Shown in pieces: positions 1 through 9,700 of a DNA stretch of 64,000 bases. The notes below the pieces were generated by a model. That model did no database searches, had not been told where the DNA came from, and saw only the letters and a list, made by a program, of their open reading frames with translations. The stretch's first letter is position 1, and every line of letters begins with the position of its first letter. A program made the position numbers and the translations under genes. This stretch comes from Akkermansia muciniphila. GTDB taxonomy: Bacteria > Verrucomicrobiota > Verrucomicrobiia > Limisphaerales > SIBE01. Location: the NCBI GenBank assembly GCA_945861765.1, contig CAMAWP010000001.1, forward strand, positions 16,302 through 80,301. Direction: 5' to 3'.

Positions 1-576
1 GCGGCGGCGCTGCGCTCCATTTTGCGCCAGGACCCGGATATCGTCATGATCGGCGAAATCCGCGATGAAGAGACTGCGGAAATTGCAGTGGAAGCCGCGC
101 TGACGGGCCATCAAGTGTTGAGCACGATGCACTGTAACGATGCTGCGGGCGCCATTGCCCGGCTCGATGACATGGGAATCGCTCCCTTCCTGATTTCTTC
201 CTCGGTTATCCTCGCTTGTGCTCAGCGCTTGATGAGACGAATCTGCCCCGTCTGCAAAGAGCCGGTCACCTATCCGTCAAAGATGTTTCAAGATCTTGAC
301 ATAGACCCTCAACTCTTCGAAGGATCGACGCTTCACAAGGGACGCGGCTGCGACCGGTGTAAGAATTCGGGTTATACCGGGCGCGCTGCAATTATCGAAG
401 TCATGACGATCACCGATGAAATCCGCAAGCTCGTCATCGCACGGTCGAGCTCGATGGAAGTCGCAAAAATAGCCATAGCTCAAGGGATGAAGACGTTGCG
501 CGTCGTGGCGCTGGACAAGGCGCGCGAAGGGATTTCGACCTTGGAGCAGGTGCTATTATTGACATCCAGCCATTGA
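1..576 (+). CDS. Type II secretion / type IV pilus assembly ATPase (GspE/PilB family), C-terminal part; 5' end outside window
   Basis: Frame open from base 1 ([48 protein letters not shown], Walker B/His box) with CPVC...CxxC zinc motif. Confidence 0.93.
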   Translation, partial: AAALRSILRQDPDIVMIGEIRDEETAEIAVEAALTGHQVLSTMHCNDAAGAIARLDDMGIAPFLISSSVILACAQRLMRRICPVCKEPVTYPSKMFQDLDIDPQLFEGSTLHKGRGCDRCKNSGYTGRAAIIEVMTITDEIRKLVIARSSSMEVAKIAIAQGMKTLRVVALDKAREGISTLEQVLLLTSSH

Positions 577-829
577 CCGCAAGATCGCCCGGCCGACCTG
601 AAAACCGAAACCTTATATCACCTCCAAAAATTAACTCGACAATGAGGAACCGCTCAGAGTTCATGATGACCAGTCTCTGGAGTTAAGTTACTTTGACAAC
701 CTCGAACACAACGAAGAAGCATCACCATGATTCGCACCACGCCTCGTGCGGTCTGGTTACCCACGTCGCGAGCAACCCTCATCCGGCCCCGTGGGTAACC
801 CTCCATCGGCAGAGCCTCCGTCTAAAGTC

Positions 830-1741
830 ATGGGAAATCTATCCAAACGCTTGGGGTCACCTCTAGATTACGTGGATACATCAGCTCCTACCTGCTATCT
901 CTGCGACCACCGCGGCTTTCGCATTCGCAATGGCACTGTGCGCGACGATGCGTCGTTGAAGGTCCGTGAATGTTCCAACTGTGGATTGGTGACGCTCAGT
1001 TCACTCCAGCACATCTCGGCAGGTCACTACGAAAATTCTGGCATGCATGGAGACCATTTGCCATCGATCGAATCGTGGTTGAGAACTACCGACCAGGACG
1101 ACCAGCGTCGTTTCGAGATGCTGAAACCTGCGTTGGTCAATTGCAGATTGCTGGACTTTGGTTGCGGCGCTGCGGGTTTTTTACGAAAAGCACAGTCGCT
1201 GGCTGCGGAAGTTACGGGGATCGAACCGGAAAATCGTGTTCATGAGTTCTGGAAAGATCGCATCGCGCTTCGAGCCGACCTAGAACAGGCGTCGGGTGAA
1301 TACGATCTGATTACAGCCTTTCACGTCGTTGAACACCTGCAGGATCCCCGAGGGAAGTTGAAAGAGCTGGCTGCGCGGCTCGGAAACAAGGGACGCCTAG
1401 TCATTGAGGTCCCTAGCTCCGAGGATGCTTTGCTGACCCTGTATAATAGCGACGCCTTCCAGCGCTTCACTTACTGGAGTCAGCATCTGTTCCTGTTCAA
1501 CGCTGAGACTTTGCGCCGACTCGCGGTGCAGGCGGGATTGCGTGTTGTATCAATCCTGCAGTTCCAGCGTTATCCGTTATCGAACCATTTGCACTGGCTC
1601 AGCCAGGGAGCGCCAGGCGGCCATAAGCGTTGGTCTTTTCTCGACACCCCGGCCCTGACCGAGGCGTATGCAGCCTCCTTGGCTGCTGTTGACAAATGCG
1701 ACACGCTTATCGCGCATCTGGAACTGGGTCGGTCAGGGTAA
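830..1741 (+). CDS. Class I SAM-dependent methyltransferase with N-terminal zinc-ribbon-like cysteines
   Basis: CYLCDHRGF...CSNCGL, LLDFGCGAAGFL, FHVVEHLQDP motifs; ORF opens at 746 but Met at 830 is a plausible start. Confidence 0.8.
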   Translation: MGNLSKRLGSPLDYVDTSAPTCYLCDHRGFRIRNGTVRDDASLKVRECSNCGLVTLSSLQHISAGHYENSGMHGDHLPSIESWLRTTDQDDQRRFEMLKPALVNCRLLDFGCGAAGFLRKAQSLAAEVTGIEPENRVHEFWKDRIALRADLEQASGEYDLITAFHVVEHLQDPRGKLKELAARLGNKGRLVIEVPSSEDALLTLYNSDAFQRFTYWSQHLFLFNAETLRRLAVQAGLRVVSILQFQRYPLSNHLHWLSQGAPGGHKRWSFLDTPALTEAYAASLAAVDKCDTLIAHLELGRSG

Positions 1742-1879
1742 CGTCGGCTTCCTGAATGATGGCGATCGGTTCTCGCTGAGAATCGTTACCGCACCCTGAA
1801 TCCGATGGGGTTTTATTTTTTCAATGCTGGTTGGAGGCCATCACTCCGTCCATCGCAAAAAATCAAACTCCTATGAGTT

Positions 1880-2773
1880 TTATAAGGAATCATCCATGAA
1901 AAACATTTCGGAACTTTTACTCTTCGTAGGAATCGAAGGCTGCACGTCAACCCGTTCGCGTGAAGAAGAAGTTGGATAGAGAGCCAACCGTGAAGCATCA
2001 AAAAGAGATTCGAATTTAACACGAGGAAGAACATCCAAAATCCCTCCCGTCGTAGCATTGATGATTTGGATTCCTTTGGAATGAGCGACCGCTTGCAGCA
2101 TGCGATATTGCTGCCATAAAAGGATTAGATGACGACATTGACCTTCCATATAACCACTTTTCTGGCTGTCTACCCACATATCGGTTCCGCCACGAACGCA
2201 GGCATGTTGAGACTCCTCATAAAAATGCGTGCTTTCGTGGAGATGCAAGATCCAGTCATGATCACACCCCAAAAGATAAATCTCTCGAAACCCCATGTAT
2301 ATGGCAATTGGTAGCACCATGATGGGAGCGGTCCAAGGGGCAGGAATCGGTCGAGTCAAATCACAGTGTTGTATAACAAGGCCATCTTGGAGACGAACAA
2401 AGTAGCTTTCACGGTTTTCAAAAAGTCCGTTTTTCAAATTACGTTCGCGATCAGTTAGTCCAAAAAACATCGTGGCGTTGCGAGTGCCCGCACTGACCTC
2501 CCGCATCCAAGAGTGCCAAACCTCTTCCGTGAAAGGTGGGTAATGAAAAGGAGCGATGCTGTAATAACGGGGATTAATGAACCAGTAATCAGGATGAACA
2601 AAAAAGTTACTCAAAGCAAAACACGTTTCTCCTTGAAGCAGTTTTAAGTTTTGCTTCTTGATACTAGGCCCTGTCGCTAGAATAAAACACCTTTCGCCGA
2701 GATGACGATCCTTAAGCCCTCTATTACGTTCCAAAAGCTCATTTAACTCCAAATCAAGTAAGGGATGTGTCAT
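1880..2773 (-). CDS. DUF115/MptE-like or CST-type sialyltransferase-like protein
   Basis: CFILATGPSIKKQNLKLLQGE and MGFREIYLLGCDHDWILH; paralogous to the N-terminus of the 21804-23867 ORF. Confidence 0.65.
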   Translation of the reverse strand: MTHPLLDLELNELLERNRGLKDRHLGERCFILATGPSIKKQNLKLLQGETCFALSNFFVHPDYWFINPRYYSIAPFHYPPFTEEVWHSWMREVSAGTRNATMFFGLTDRERNLKNGLFENRESYFVRLQDGLVIQHCDLTRPIPAPWTAPIMVLPIAIYMGFREIYLLGCDHDWILHLHESTHFYEESQHACVRGGTDMWVDSQKSGYMEGQCRHLILLWQQYRMLQAVAHSKGIQIINATTGGILDVLPRVKFESLFDASRLALYPTSSSRERVDVQPSIPTKSKSSEMFFMDDSL

Positions 2774-2880
2774 TTCTAAGTTCAGCTAAAAGTCAAAATT
2801 TAGAAGTCAGAAATTCATCAAAATAAAATCCTGCACTATCTCTTCACGCCTTTGTATCTCGATAAAGTTCCAAGAGCACT

Positions 2881-3615
2881 TCAGAGCTGGGTAGTTACAC
2901 CTAATCCTCGCTTGTGAAAAACCGTTAAGGCCAGATCTAAATCTTCGACAGTGTCGATATCAACAGAAATTTCCGTTGGCATTTGGTAGGCCAACATTTT
3001 ATCACCATTAAACAAAGGCTGAGATCTATCCGGAAGAATAGGAGCCAAGAAGATGGCACCGTTGGGAAGATAATACTCAGGAAGGCCCTGGCGCATAGGA
3101 TTTGTTTTGGAGACTTCGAAGCAGAAATCAAAATAACCATTTTTTCTCTTGAACATGAGTTTTCCAATTTTATTGGAGATCACAGAAACAGAACCCAAAG
3201 TATCGTAGCAAGTTTTTCGCTTTAAGAAATACTGCTCTATCGCGTCATCGAGATGCTGCGCTGTTCTCAATGGAGACGTGGGAAGAAGCGCTACGACATA
3301 ATCAAACGCAGCATTCTGGTTTGACTTAAGCCAATCGATGCAATGGTAAATTCCGTCGGCCAGGGATGCATCGTGGGTTGCAAGGTGTTCGGGCCGCATA
3401 AAAGGAACCTCCGCACCACAGGCTCGTGAGATCTCCGCAATTTCTGCGTTGTTTGTAGAAACAATCGTTCGATCAACATATTTGGAACCGCGCCCTGCAC
3501 CGATTGTCCAGGCAACCATTGGCTTCCCACCGAAATCAAGGATGTTTTTATTTCTTAAGCCCTGAGAGCCACCACGAGCGCCGATAAAACAAAGAATTTT
3601 CTGGTTCTGATACAT
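2881..3615 (-). CDS. CMP-N-acylneuraminate (nonulosonate) cytidylyltransferase family
   Basis: IGARGGSQGLRNKNILDFGGKPMVAWTI N-terminal signature and LLPTSPLRTAQHLDDAI. Confidence 0.88.
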   Translation of the reverse strand: MYQNQKILCFIGARGGSQGLRNKNILDFGGKPMVAWTIGAGRGSKYVDRTIVSTNNAEIAEISRACGAEVPFMRPEHLATHDASLADGIYHCIDWLKSNQNAAFDYVVALLPTSPLRTAQHLDDAIEQYFLKRKTCYDTLGSVSVISNKIGKLMFKRKNGYFDFCFEVSKTNPMRQGLPEYYLPNGAIFLAPILPDRSQPLFNGDKMLAYQMPTEISVDIDTVEDLDLALTVFHKRGLGVTTQL

Positions 3616-3646
3616 GGAACTAAGACCATTTAGGACCGCCGAGATT

Positions 3647-5227
3647 TTAGAGAGCTACAGATTCACTTTCAATAGGGGCTTTCAAATTCCTTGGATTGAA
3701 ATTGAAGGACTTCTGCTTATAGGCAACCGGCTCGATGAATTCATCACAATCATGCCAATGTCTCTTGGCTTGTGCGAGCAACCTTAGATTCCTTTGGCGA
3801 ACAATTTCTTGAAGCCCAATGAGTTGCATGGCAGAAAACTTGTGAGAAATAACAGCGGTTGGTTTTGAAGCGTCACCGAGGTCTTTGATAAAGGCCTCCA
3901 GATCTCCGCCATACTGCTCGATGATCGCATTCTTATAAGTGTAATACCACTCTGAACCAGGGTAAGGCGTAGCAAAATGGGGTTTCGCGTGAAGGCCGAT
4001 CTGAAGCAGGCTGTTAATCATCGTTTCCACACTCTCAAAGGTCTCATCTGGAAATCCAATAATCACATTGGGAATGGGGATGATCCCAGAATCGAGGGTC
4101 AATTTCACACACTCTATGTTTTTCTTGGCATTGGAGCCTTTGCCCAAAGTGGAAAGGATCTTGTCGTCGAAAGATTCCAGGCCATAAACAAGATGCGAGC
4201 AACCCGCTTTAAACATGGCGTCCAGTGTTTCTTTCCGAACCAAAGAAGCGTGGCTCGTTCCGGACCAGTGAACGCCACGGCAATTTTCATCGTGCGGAAC
4301 GCCATCCCGTTGACAAGTGGGTTGGAGGCCAGCTTTAACCCATTCTTCGCAGAGCTGGAACATCCAAGTGCGTTTGCTGAAAACATCCATCGTCATAAAA
4401 TTTTCATCGACGAAGCTGCAAAAATCGATGTCATATTTTTCAACGAGTTCTTTGACCATTGAAACAATGTATTTGGGATGATGGTAGCGGATATTCCTGC
4501 CATTGGTGAAAACGACATCCATCTCGCCTTCCGGATTCTTCTCCACCAAGAAATCGCCGCTCGTACCCAGGTGCCAACAAAACTTACAAAAGAGGCTGCA
4601 ACCGATGCTACCCATGATATCGATTCGGCGTTTGGACGTATAATTAGCTTCACTATAAAGCAGTCTTGAGTTTGCAAAATATTGATCAAGAGGCAATAGG
4701 TCCCATGCTGGGTAAGGGAGGATATCAAGGTTTTTTATGTTGGGACGGACTGCGTTGAGTTGTGCTTTGCCACTTTGATTTCGATAACAAACACCCAGTG
4801 TTTGACTAAAATCGAAATCTTTCCGGTCGATTTTCTCGAGCACTTCAACCCAAGTGACATAGGCTTCGCCAACGATCCCCAAATCAATTTCCGGCAGCCA
4901 TTCCATCATTTCCAGTGGCATGCTGGTATAGAAGCCGCCGCCGGCAATGATGCAGGAATTTGGATTAGTTTTTCGGGCGATTTTGAGAATTCTTTTGATG
5001 GAGCTATAAGCAGTGATGAGCCCACCCACTCCAATGACATCCCAATGATCGGCTTTGCACGAGGCTTCGACTGCATCGTCTCCAAGTCGATGACAGTTTT
5101 CGTCGTAGATCGCAACCTGATGCCCTTTCTTGAGGGCAATGCTCGCAAGCAGGGATATCCCATAAGGAATATGCTTGGCCGAGCTTTCCTCGCGCACAAC
5201 GGGGTTGATTAATAGAATTTTTGCCAT
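3647..5227 (-). CDS. B12-binding-domain radical SAM protein
   Basis: N-terminal B12-binding-like domain (ILLINPVVREESS...VIGVGG) and radical SAM CSLFCKFC (CxxxCxxC) motif. Confidence 0.85.
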   Translation of the reverse strand: MAKILLINPVVREESSAKHIPYGISLLASIALKKGHQVAIYDENCHRLGDDAVEASCKADHWDVIGVGGLITAYSSIKRILKIARKTNPNSCIIAGGGFYTSMPLEMMEWLPEIDLGIVGEAYVTWVEVLEKIDRKDFDFSQTLGVCYRNQSGKAQLNAVRPNIKNLDILPYPAWDLLPLDQYFANSRLLYSEANYTSKRRIDIMGSIGCSLFCKFCWHLGTSGDFLVEKNPEGEMDVVFTNGRNIRYHHPKYIVSMVKELVEKYDIDFCSFVDENFMTMDVFSKRTWMFQLCEEWVKAGLQPTCQRDGVPHDENCRGVHWSGTSHASLVRKETLDAMFKAGCSHLVYGLESFDDKILSTLGKGSNAKKNIECVKLTLDSGIIPIPNVIIGFPDETFESVETMINSLLQIGLHAKPHFATPYPGSEWYYTYKNAIIEQYGGDLEAFIKDLGDASKPTAVISHKFSAMQLIGLQEIVRQRNLRLLAQAKRHWHDCDEFIEPVAYKQKSFNFNPRNLKAPIESESVAL

Positions 5228-5231
5228 GGAT

Positions 5232-6290
5232 TTAGATAGCTGAGGTTAAAAGAAAAAAATCATCCAATCTCATGCATTCAAGAGAATTGCCGAAAAGAAC
5301 TCCTCCTTCGGTGCAATTGACAGTATGAGCTTTGCTTTTTCCAAATAATTCGAAGAAGTTCTTTCGGTACCAAGAATAGGTTGCATCTGAGAAGTGAGAC
5401 GTCTGGGTAACCGGAAATTGATAACTAGGGAAATAGGGCTCCAGATTGGCGTCCGTTCCTAAATGTGAAAGCAATTCGTAGTAAGTTTGAGTCTCGTTAA
5501 ATGGGGTATCTGAATAGTAGCCAAAATCCATGCCGGTGAGAGCCACTCGAGGAATTCTAAGAATTTCAGTTGCGAGAATCCAGGAGGCTGAACCTACATT
5601 CCCACCCGTGTTGACGCATGGCAGCTTGTTAATTTCAAAGAGTTCACGAGTCAAACTTTGAGGTTTCTGTGGATCATCAACCAAAGGATTCCACCAATAA
5701 ACATCCAGGCCAGATTCGATGACGCGGTCCACAACGGTGCTGGGAGCTGAAGAGGCCATGAGCATCTTAGAGCGAGATCCAAATCGGTTAACAAGATCAA
5801 TGTGGTGTTTATTCTGAGAGAGGCTGTTTTCACGGAAAGTTTTATCGAGATCTTGCCGAACAAAGAAATCGTCCTTCTTTGAATGTTCGGCAAAGTTAGG
5901 ATCCCCAAACCAGCGAACCATACGCGTTGGATGAGGGTCAAGCGTAACTACAAAATCAGGGATTAACCCTTTCGATAAACATTGAACATAAGCCCCATCA
6001 ACCGCAATTACCGTTCCTTGATAACCCGACTTTAAGATGCGATTGACAACATCGCGCCTGATCGTGCTAGGGCCCGCACTAATGACAATACCAGAACTAG
6101 CCTTGGCCCCCTGGAGCTTTGGCAGGCTCTTGAGACTCCTGCTTGAATGCTTGGCATTTGCTCTGGCGTGCTTTATTAAGGTCTGCTCATGGTAATGCCG
6201 TCCGATTCCCGAGATCGAATCAATGAGTTGATTGAGATCCTTGGTGGGGCTTTCCACTCGATCAAGATCACTCATTAGGTTTATCACCAT
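5232..6290 (-). CDS. DUF115 / motility-associated factor (Maf)-like glycosyltransferase
   Basis: GIVISAGPSTIRRDVVNRI...VIAVDGAYVQCLSKGLIPDFVVTLDPHP...VALTGMDFGY, typical of DUF115 proteins. Confidence 0.75.
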   Translation of the reverse strand: MVINLMSDLDRVESPTKDLNQLIDSISGIGRHYHEQTLIKHARANAKHSSRSLKSLPKLQGAKASSGIVISAGPSTIRRDVVNRILKSGYQGTVIAVDGAYVQCLSKGLIPDFVVTLDPHPTRMVRWFGDPNFAEHSKKDDFFVRQDLDKTFRENSLSQNKHHIDLVNRFGSRSKMLMASSAPSTVVDRVIESGLDVYWWNPLVDDPQKPQSLTRELFEINKLPCVNTGGNVGSASWILATEILRIPRVALTGMDFGYYSDTPFNETQTYYELLSHLGTDANLEPYFPSYQFPVTQTSHFSDATYSWYRKNFFELFGKSKAHTVNCTEGGVLFGNSLECMRLDDFFLLTSAI

Positions 6291-6468
6291 CCCATATCAT
6301 GTCCGTACGCTCCACATACACCATGCTTCCGCCTAATGATCCAAGAGCTTTTTTTCGAAGGTCTTGCATTAACTCTTGGTAATTCTTGTCTTGATCTTTC
6401 ACCTCAGGTTTCTTTTCAAATGAGGGCGGGTTCTTGAGTTGAAAACTTGCTTTTAGAATATCGCTCAT
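6268..6468 (-). CDS. Small hypothetical protein (66 aa), first ORF after the duplicated sigma-54 promoter
   Basis: ORF MSDILKASFQLKNPPSFEKKPEV...MIWDGDKPNE overlapping the start of the DUF115 gene; upstream extension to 6528 runs through flgB-derived sequence. Confidence 0.45.
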   Translation of the reverse strand: MSDILKASFQLKNPPSFEKKPEVKDQDKNYQELMQDLRKKALGSLGGSMVYVERTDMIWDGDKPNE

Positions 6469-6479
6469 AATGGGACGAT

Positions 6480-6563
6480 TTAACGACCTGTTCCGAGAGC
6501 AGTAGCGTCGAGCATTTTTTCCAGCCATCGATAATTATTGCTCGTGAACGGTCCGCTAACCAT
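6480..6563 (-). pseudogene. Truncated flgB 5' fragment (MVSGPFTSNNYRWLEKMLDATALGTGR*)
   Basis: Aligns with FlgB N-terminus MVNGLFASNNYQGLKKMLDATVMRHEA at 51919; DNA similarity continues upstream through the promoter. Confidence 0.85.
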
Positions 6564-6583
6564 AGATTTCACTTATTTCCCGC

Positions 6584-6600
6584 AAGCAATCGACGTGCCA
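6584..6600 (-). promoter_or_regulatory. Sigma-54 (-24/-12) promoter, copy A
   Basis: Minus strand TGGCACGTCGATTGCTT matches the TGGCACG-N4-TTGCW consensus. Confidence 0.8.
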
Positions 6601-6651
6601 CGCGAGCCCGAAGGCAAACCTACCCGAATGCAACCTCTAGATCTCCTTTAC

Positions 6652-6677
6652 GGAAAAACATGCCACGCACTTTTTCC
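6652..6677. promoter_or_regulatory. Candidate enhancer-binding-protein site (inverted repeat), copy A
   Basis: GGAAAAA-N12-TTTTTCC about 50-90 bp upstream of the sigma-54 promoter; conserved in copy B. Confidence 0.5.
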
Positions 6678-6736
6678 TCTGCCGTAATTTTTTCCGTTAA
6701 CAGTTATTCCCTTTTTAAGCTCCTCTCCAAAGCAAA

Positions 6737-6764
6737 AGAGCCGCCGAGATGGCTCGGCGGCTCT
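6737..6764 (-). terminator. Rho-independent terminator after the giant glycosyltransferase ORF
   Basis: Perfect 12-bp stem agagccgccgag/ctcggcggctct with 4-nt loop, followed on the minus strand by TTTGCTTT. Confidence 0.85.
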
Positions 6765-6790
6765 GGTAAAGAGATTTCCTTTGGCGCGGA

Positions 6791-9700
6791 TTATTTCGCC
6801 TTGGATTCAGCCAATGATTGCTCGATCAACGCCGCGGCAGTGGGCAACGTTTCGCGCAACTGAGCAAGACGAGCGTTGATCGTCAATACGGCTTCTTTGG
6901 AATTGGTGACGAGAAGGCGACGATACCAAGCGAGCAGTTCCCGACTGAGATTAGCCTCCTGATCTGGAGAAACAACCAATCGGGCCCTTTCGCCCATAGC
7001 GAGTTGGCACAGGATGGTTGCGGCTTGAGCTGATGGTTTATGAGCATGGGCCTTATGCTGGAAAAAAGGCAAAGCCTCTGAAAACTGGCCCGCTTTAAAC
7101 AAGATTTCACCACGGAACGCAGTCACGGCCTCATGCTCGGGAAAGTATTTGATTGCCTCTCCTGTCCAGTCCAAACCGAAATCCAAAAAATCTGGCTTGC
7201 TGTTGGCGATAAAACCACCGAGGCACCAGATACGCTCCTCGTTCAATTCCAGGCCGATCGCGTTATGCAGAATTTGAAGAGCCTCCAGTGATCGATTTTC
7301 CTTGTGGAGAAAACGAGCGTAATCATGAATGGCGCCACCCGCCCTAGGATCGAGTTCCAAAGCCCGTTTGAATTCCTTTTCAGCTTCGTCGTTTTGACCG
7401 GTCGTGGCCAGGCACTCGGCCAGTAAATGGTAGGGACCCGCCTTCAGAATGTCCTGGCAAGCCGGTGTCAGCGCAGGGATGTCGCGCTTCGCCAGACAGC
7501 CGCGGATATGCGGAATTGCTTCGCCGGCGCGTTTGAGTCGCATCAACGCCAATGCTGCCAGAAAACTCATCGACGCCGTAGGCCCGGCATCGTTCGCCAT
7601 CCGCGATGTCATTAATTTCAGAAGTTCTTCTAAGTTCCCGGCTTTTAAGAGGTGAACACCAAACAGGGTTAACAACCGTTCGCGCACTTCTGGAAGAACA
7701 AGTTTCGGCTGGTGAGGCTCCAGAGCGGCAACAGCTAGGCGATATTTCTCCAAGCCTTCTTCGAGCCTTCCGTCATTCACCAGATCAAGTCCATAGTTCA
7801 TGAGCAGCGCCGCCTCGTCGGGCATCTCCTCGACCGCTCGCTCCATCAGCTTCAGATTCCGTTTAACCTTCTGACGCTCCTTGACTAGAGCTGGTTCATA
7901 ACCGTGATGATTGATTCGCCCCGTGCCCAATATCGCTTCCATCCCCCATTCAGCTTTGCGGACGATCACACTGGCGTAAATCTGCTCATGCACGCGCCCA
8001 ACGAAAAACAGGGCGGGCGCGTTCCGGAATAATCGCGGAACGTATGTCACGGAGTCCAAGGACTCGTGGACATTACAGATGGGAATTCGATACCCGAGCA
8101 CATTCTGAGCAGCCATATCTTCAGTTAACTTCTGATGGCTCTCGACAGGCATCTCCTCGTCCGCATCAAGTATCAAGACCCAATCACCAATCGCATGTTC
8201 ATGGGCAGCATTGCGCGCATCGCTGAAATTATCGTTCCATTCGAAGTAATAGACCTCAGCTCCGTTTTCCTTGGCAATTGCCACCGTTCGATCGGTTGAT
8301 CCCGTGTCCACCACGACAATCTGGGTGGCGATTGGCTTGACCGAATCAAGGCATTGCTTGATGAACCGCTCCTCATTCTTAACAATCAGGCAGACGCTCA
8401 GCCGCGGCTTATCGGTGGAAGGAAGCGGCGTCCATTTGATCTTGGAATGAGTGACTTTTTTCTGAGTGTGCAGGGAAGCATAGACTTTCTTAGCGAGATC
8501 CCAGTGAGGCGTCATCTGGAGCAATCGTTCGGCACAAATCAGCGCTTGACGTTCGTCTCCGGCAGATAGCGCGATCTCGACCATCTGAAGGTAGGCATCG
8601 GGATGGAAAGGGCGGAGATTAATTGCGTCCAACGTCGCATTCCATGCCTTTAAATATTTCTTGCGATCAAGCAAATCATGCACCTTCTTGAGCGATCCTA
8701 TCGAGGCCACCCGAGGGACCTCGACCTTCGGCGGGGCCTTGGGTATTTGAGTTCCCATTTCGGCAGAAGAGTTCGCCAATGTAACTCCGGCCTTTTGCAA
8801 GAGGTCAGCCCCATGGCGGGAATGTGCAATTCGCGTTTCTTCGGCCGCACGCCCTTGGTTGGAGTGCTCGACGCTTGTCGGAGACTTCAAATAGAGACCT
8901 AGCGTTTGAGGCACGTGCAGAAACTCGCGAGTCTTGGCCAAACGCATCCAAAATTCGTAATCCCCCGCCGAGACAAACGTGGGATCAAAAAAACCATGCT
9001 CTTGGTGCACCTCATGACGCCACATCGGCTGAGGCCCGACAAAGCAGCCTCGTTGGACAAGGGCTCCCGGGTCGAATTCAAGCCAGTTATAGGTTCCAAT
9101 TCGTCGAGCAGTATCAAACGTCGAGTTTTCCTGATCCGTGATCAAAACGTCGGCGTAAACCAAAGCAACCTTCGGATGTTCATCAAGGGTGCGGACAAGT
9201 ATTTCAAAGGCGTCTTTCCGATGGCGATCGTCCGAATTAGCATTCGTCAGATATTTGCCGCGAGCTGCGCGGATTCCACGATTCCAAGCAGCATAGACGG
9301 TCTCACGCTCTTCAGTACGAACATAAACTATGTTATCGTAACGGCTCTGAAACTCCTCAACGATAGCTCGCTCATTCTGCTGTGAACCGCTATCGATCAC
9401 GATTATTTCGAGTCGGTCAGCAATGGTCTGAGCCTCCAGATCTTCCAAACAGCCGCGCATAAAACGCTCTGAGTTGTAAGTGGAGACGATCGCGGAAACC
9501 ACCGGAGGTTTAGAAAGTGAAGGTCTTTCCACTGCGCCACTGGCTGACGCATTGCTATCGAGAAGGAACTCGATATTTTCCTTGGCCACTGCATTGCCCG
9601 GCTCCAATTTCAGCACACGCTCATACATCAACCGAGCCGCTGGAATATCGCCGGTCTTGTAGAAACAAACAGCCATCGCCAGAATCACTTCGAGGTTATC

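Larger units (their letters stand above)
6501..6702. repeat. Copy A of ~200-bp duplication of the flgB promoter/5' region
   Basis: By eye roughly 80-85% identical to 51857-52059, including gcgtcgagcatttttt, ataattattgct, aagcaatcgacgtgccacgcgagcc and gatctcctttacggaaaaac. Confidence 0.9.
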
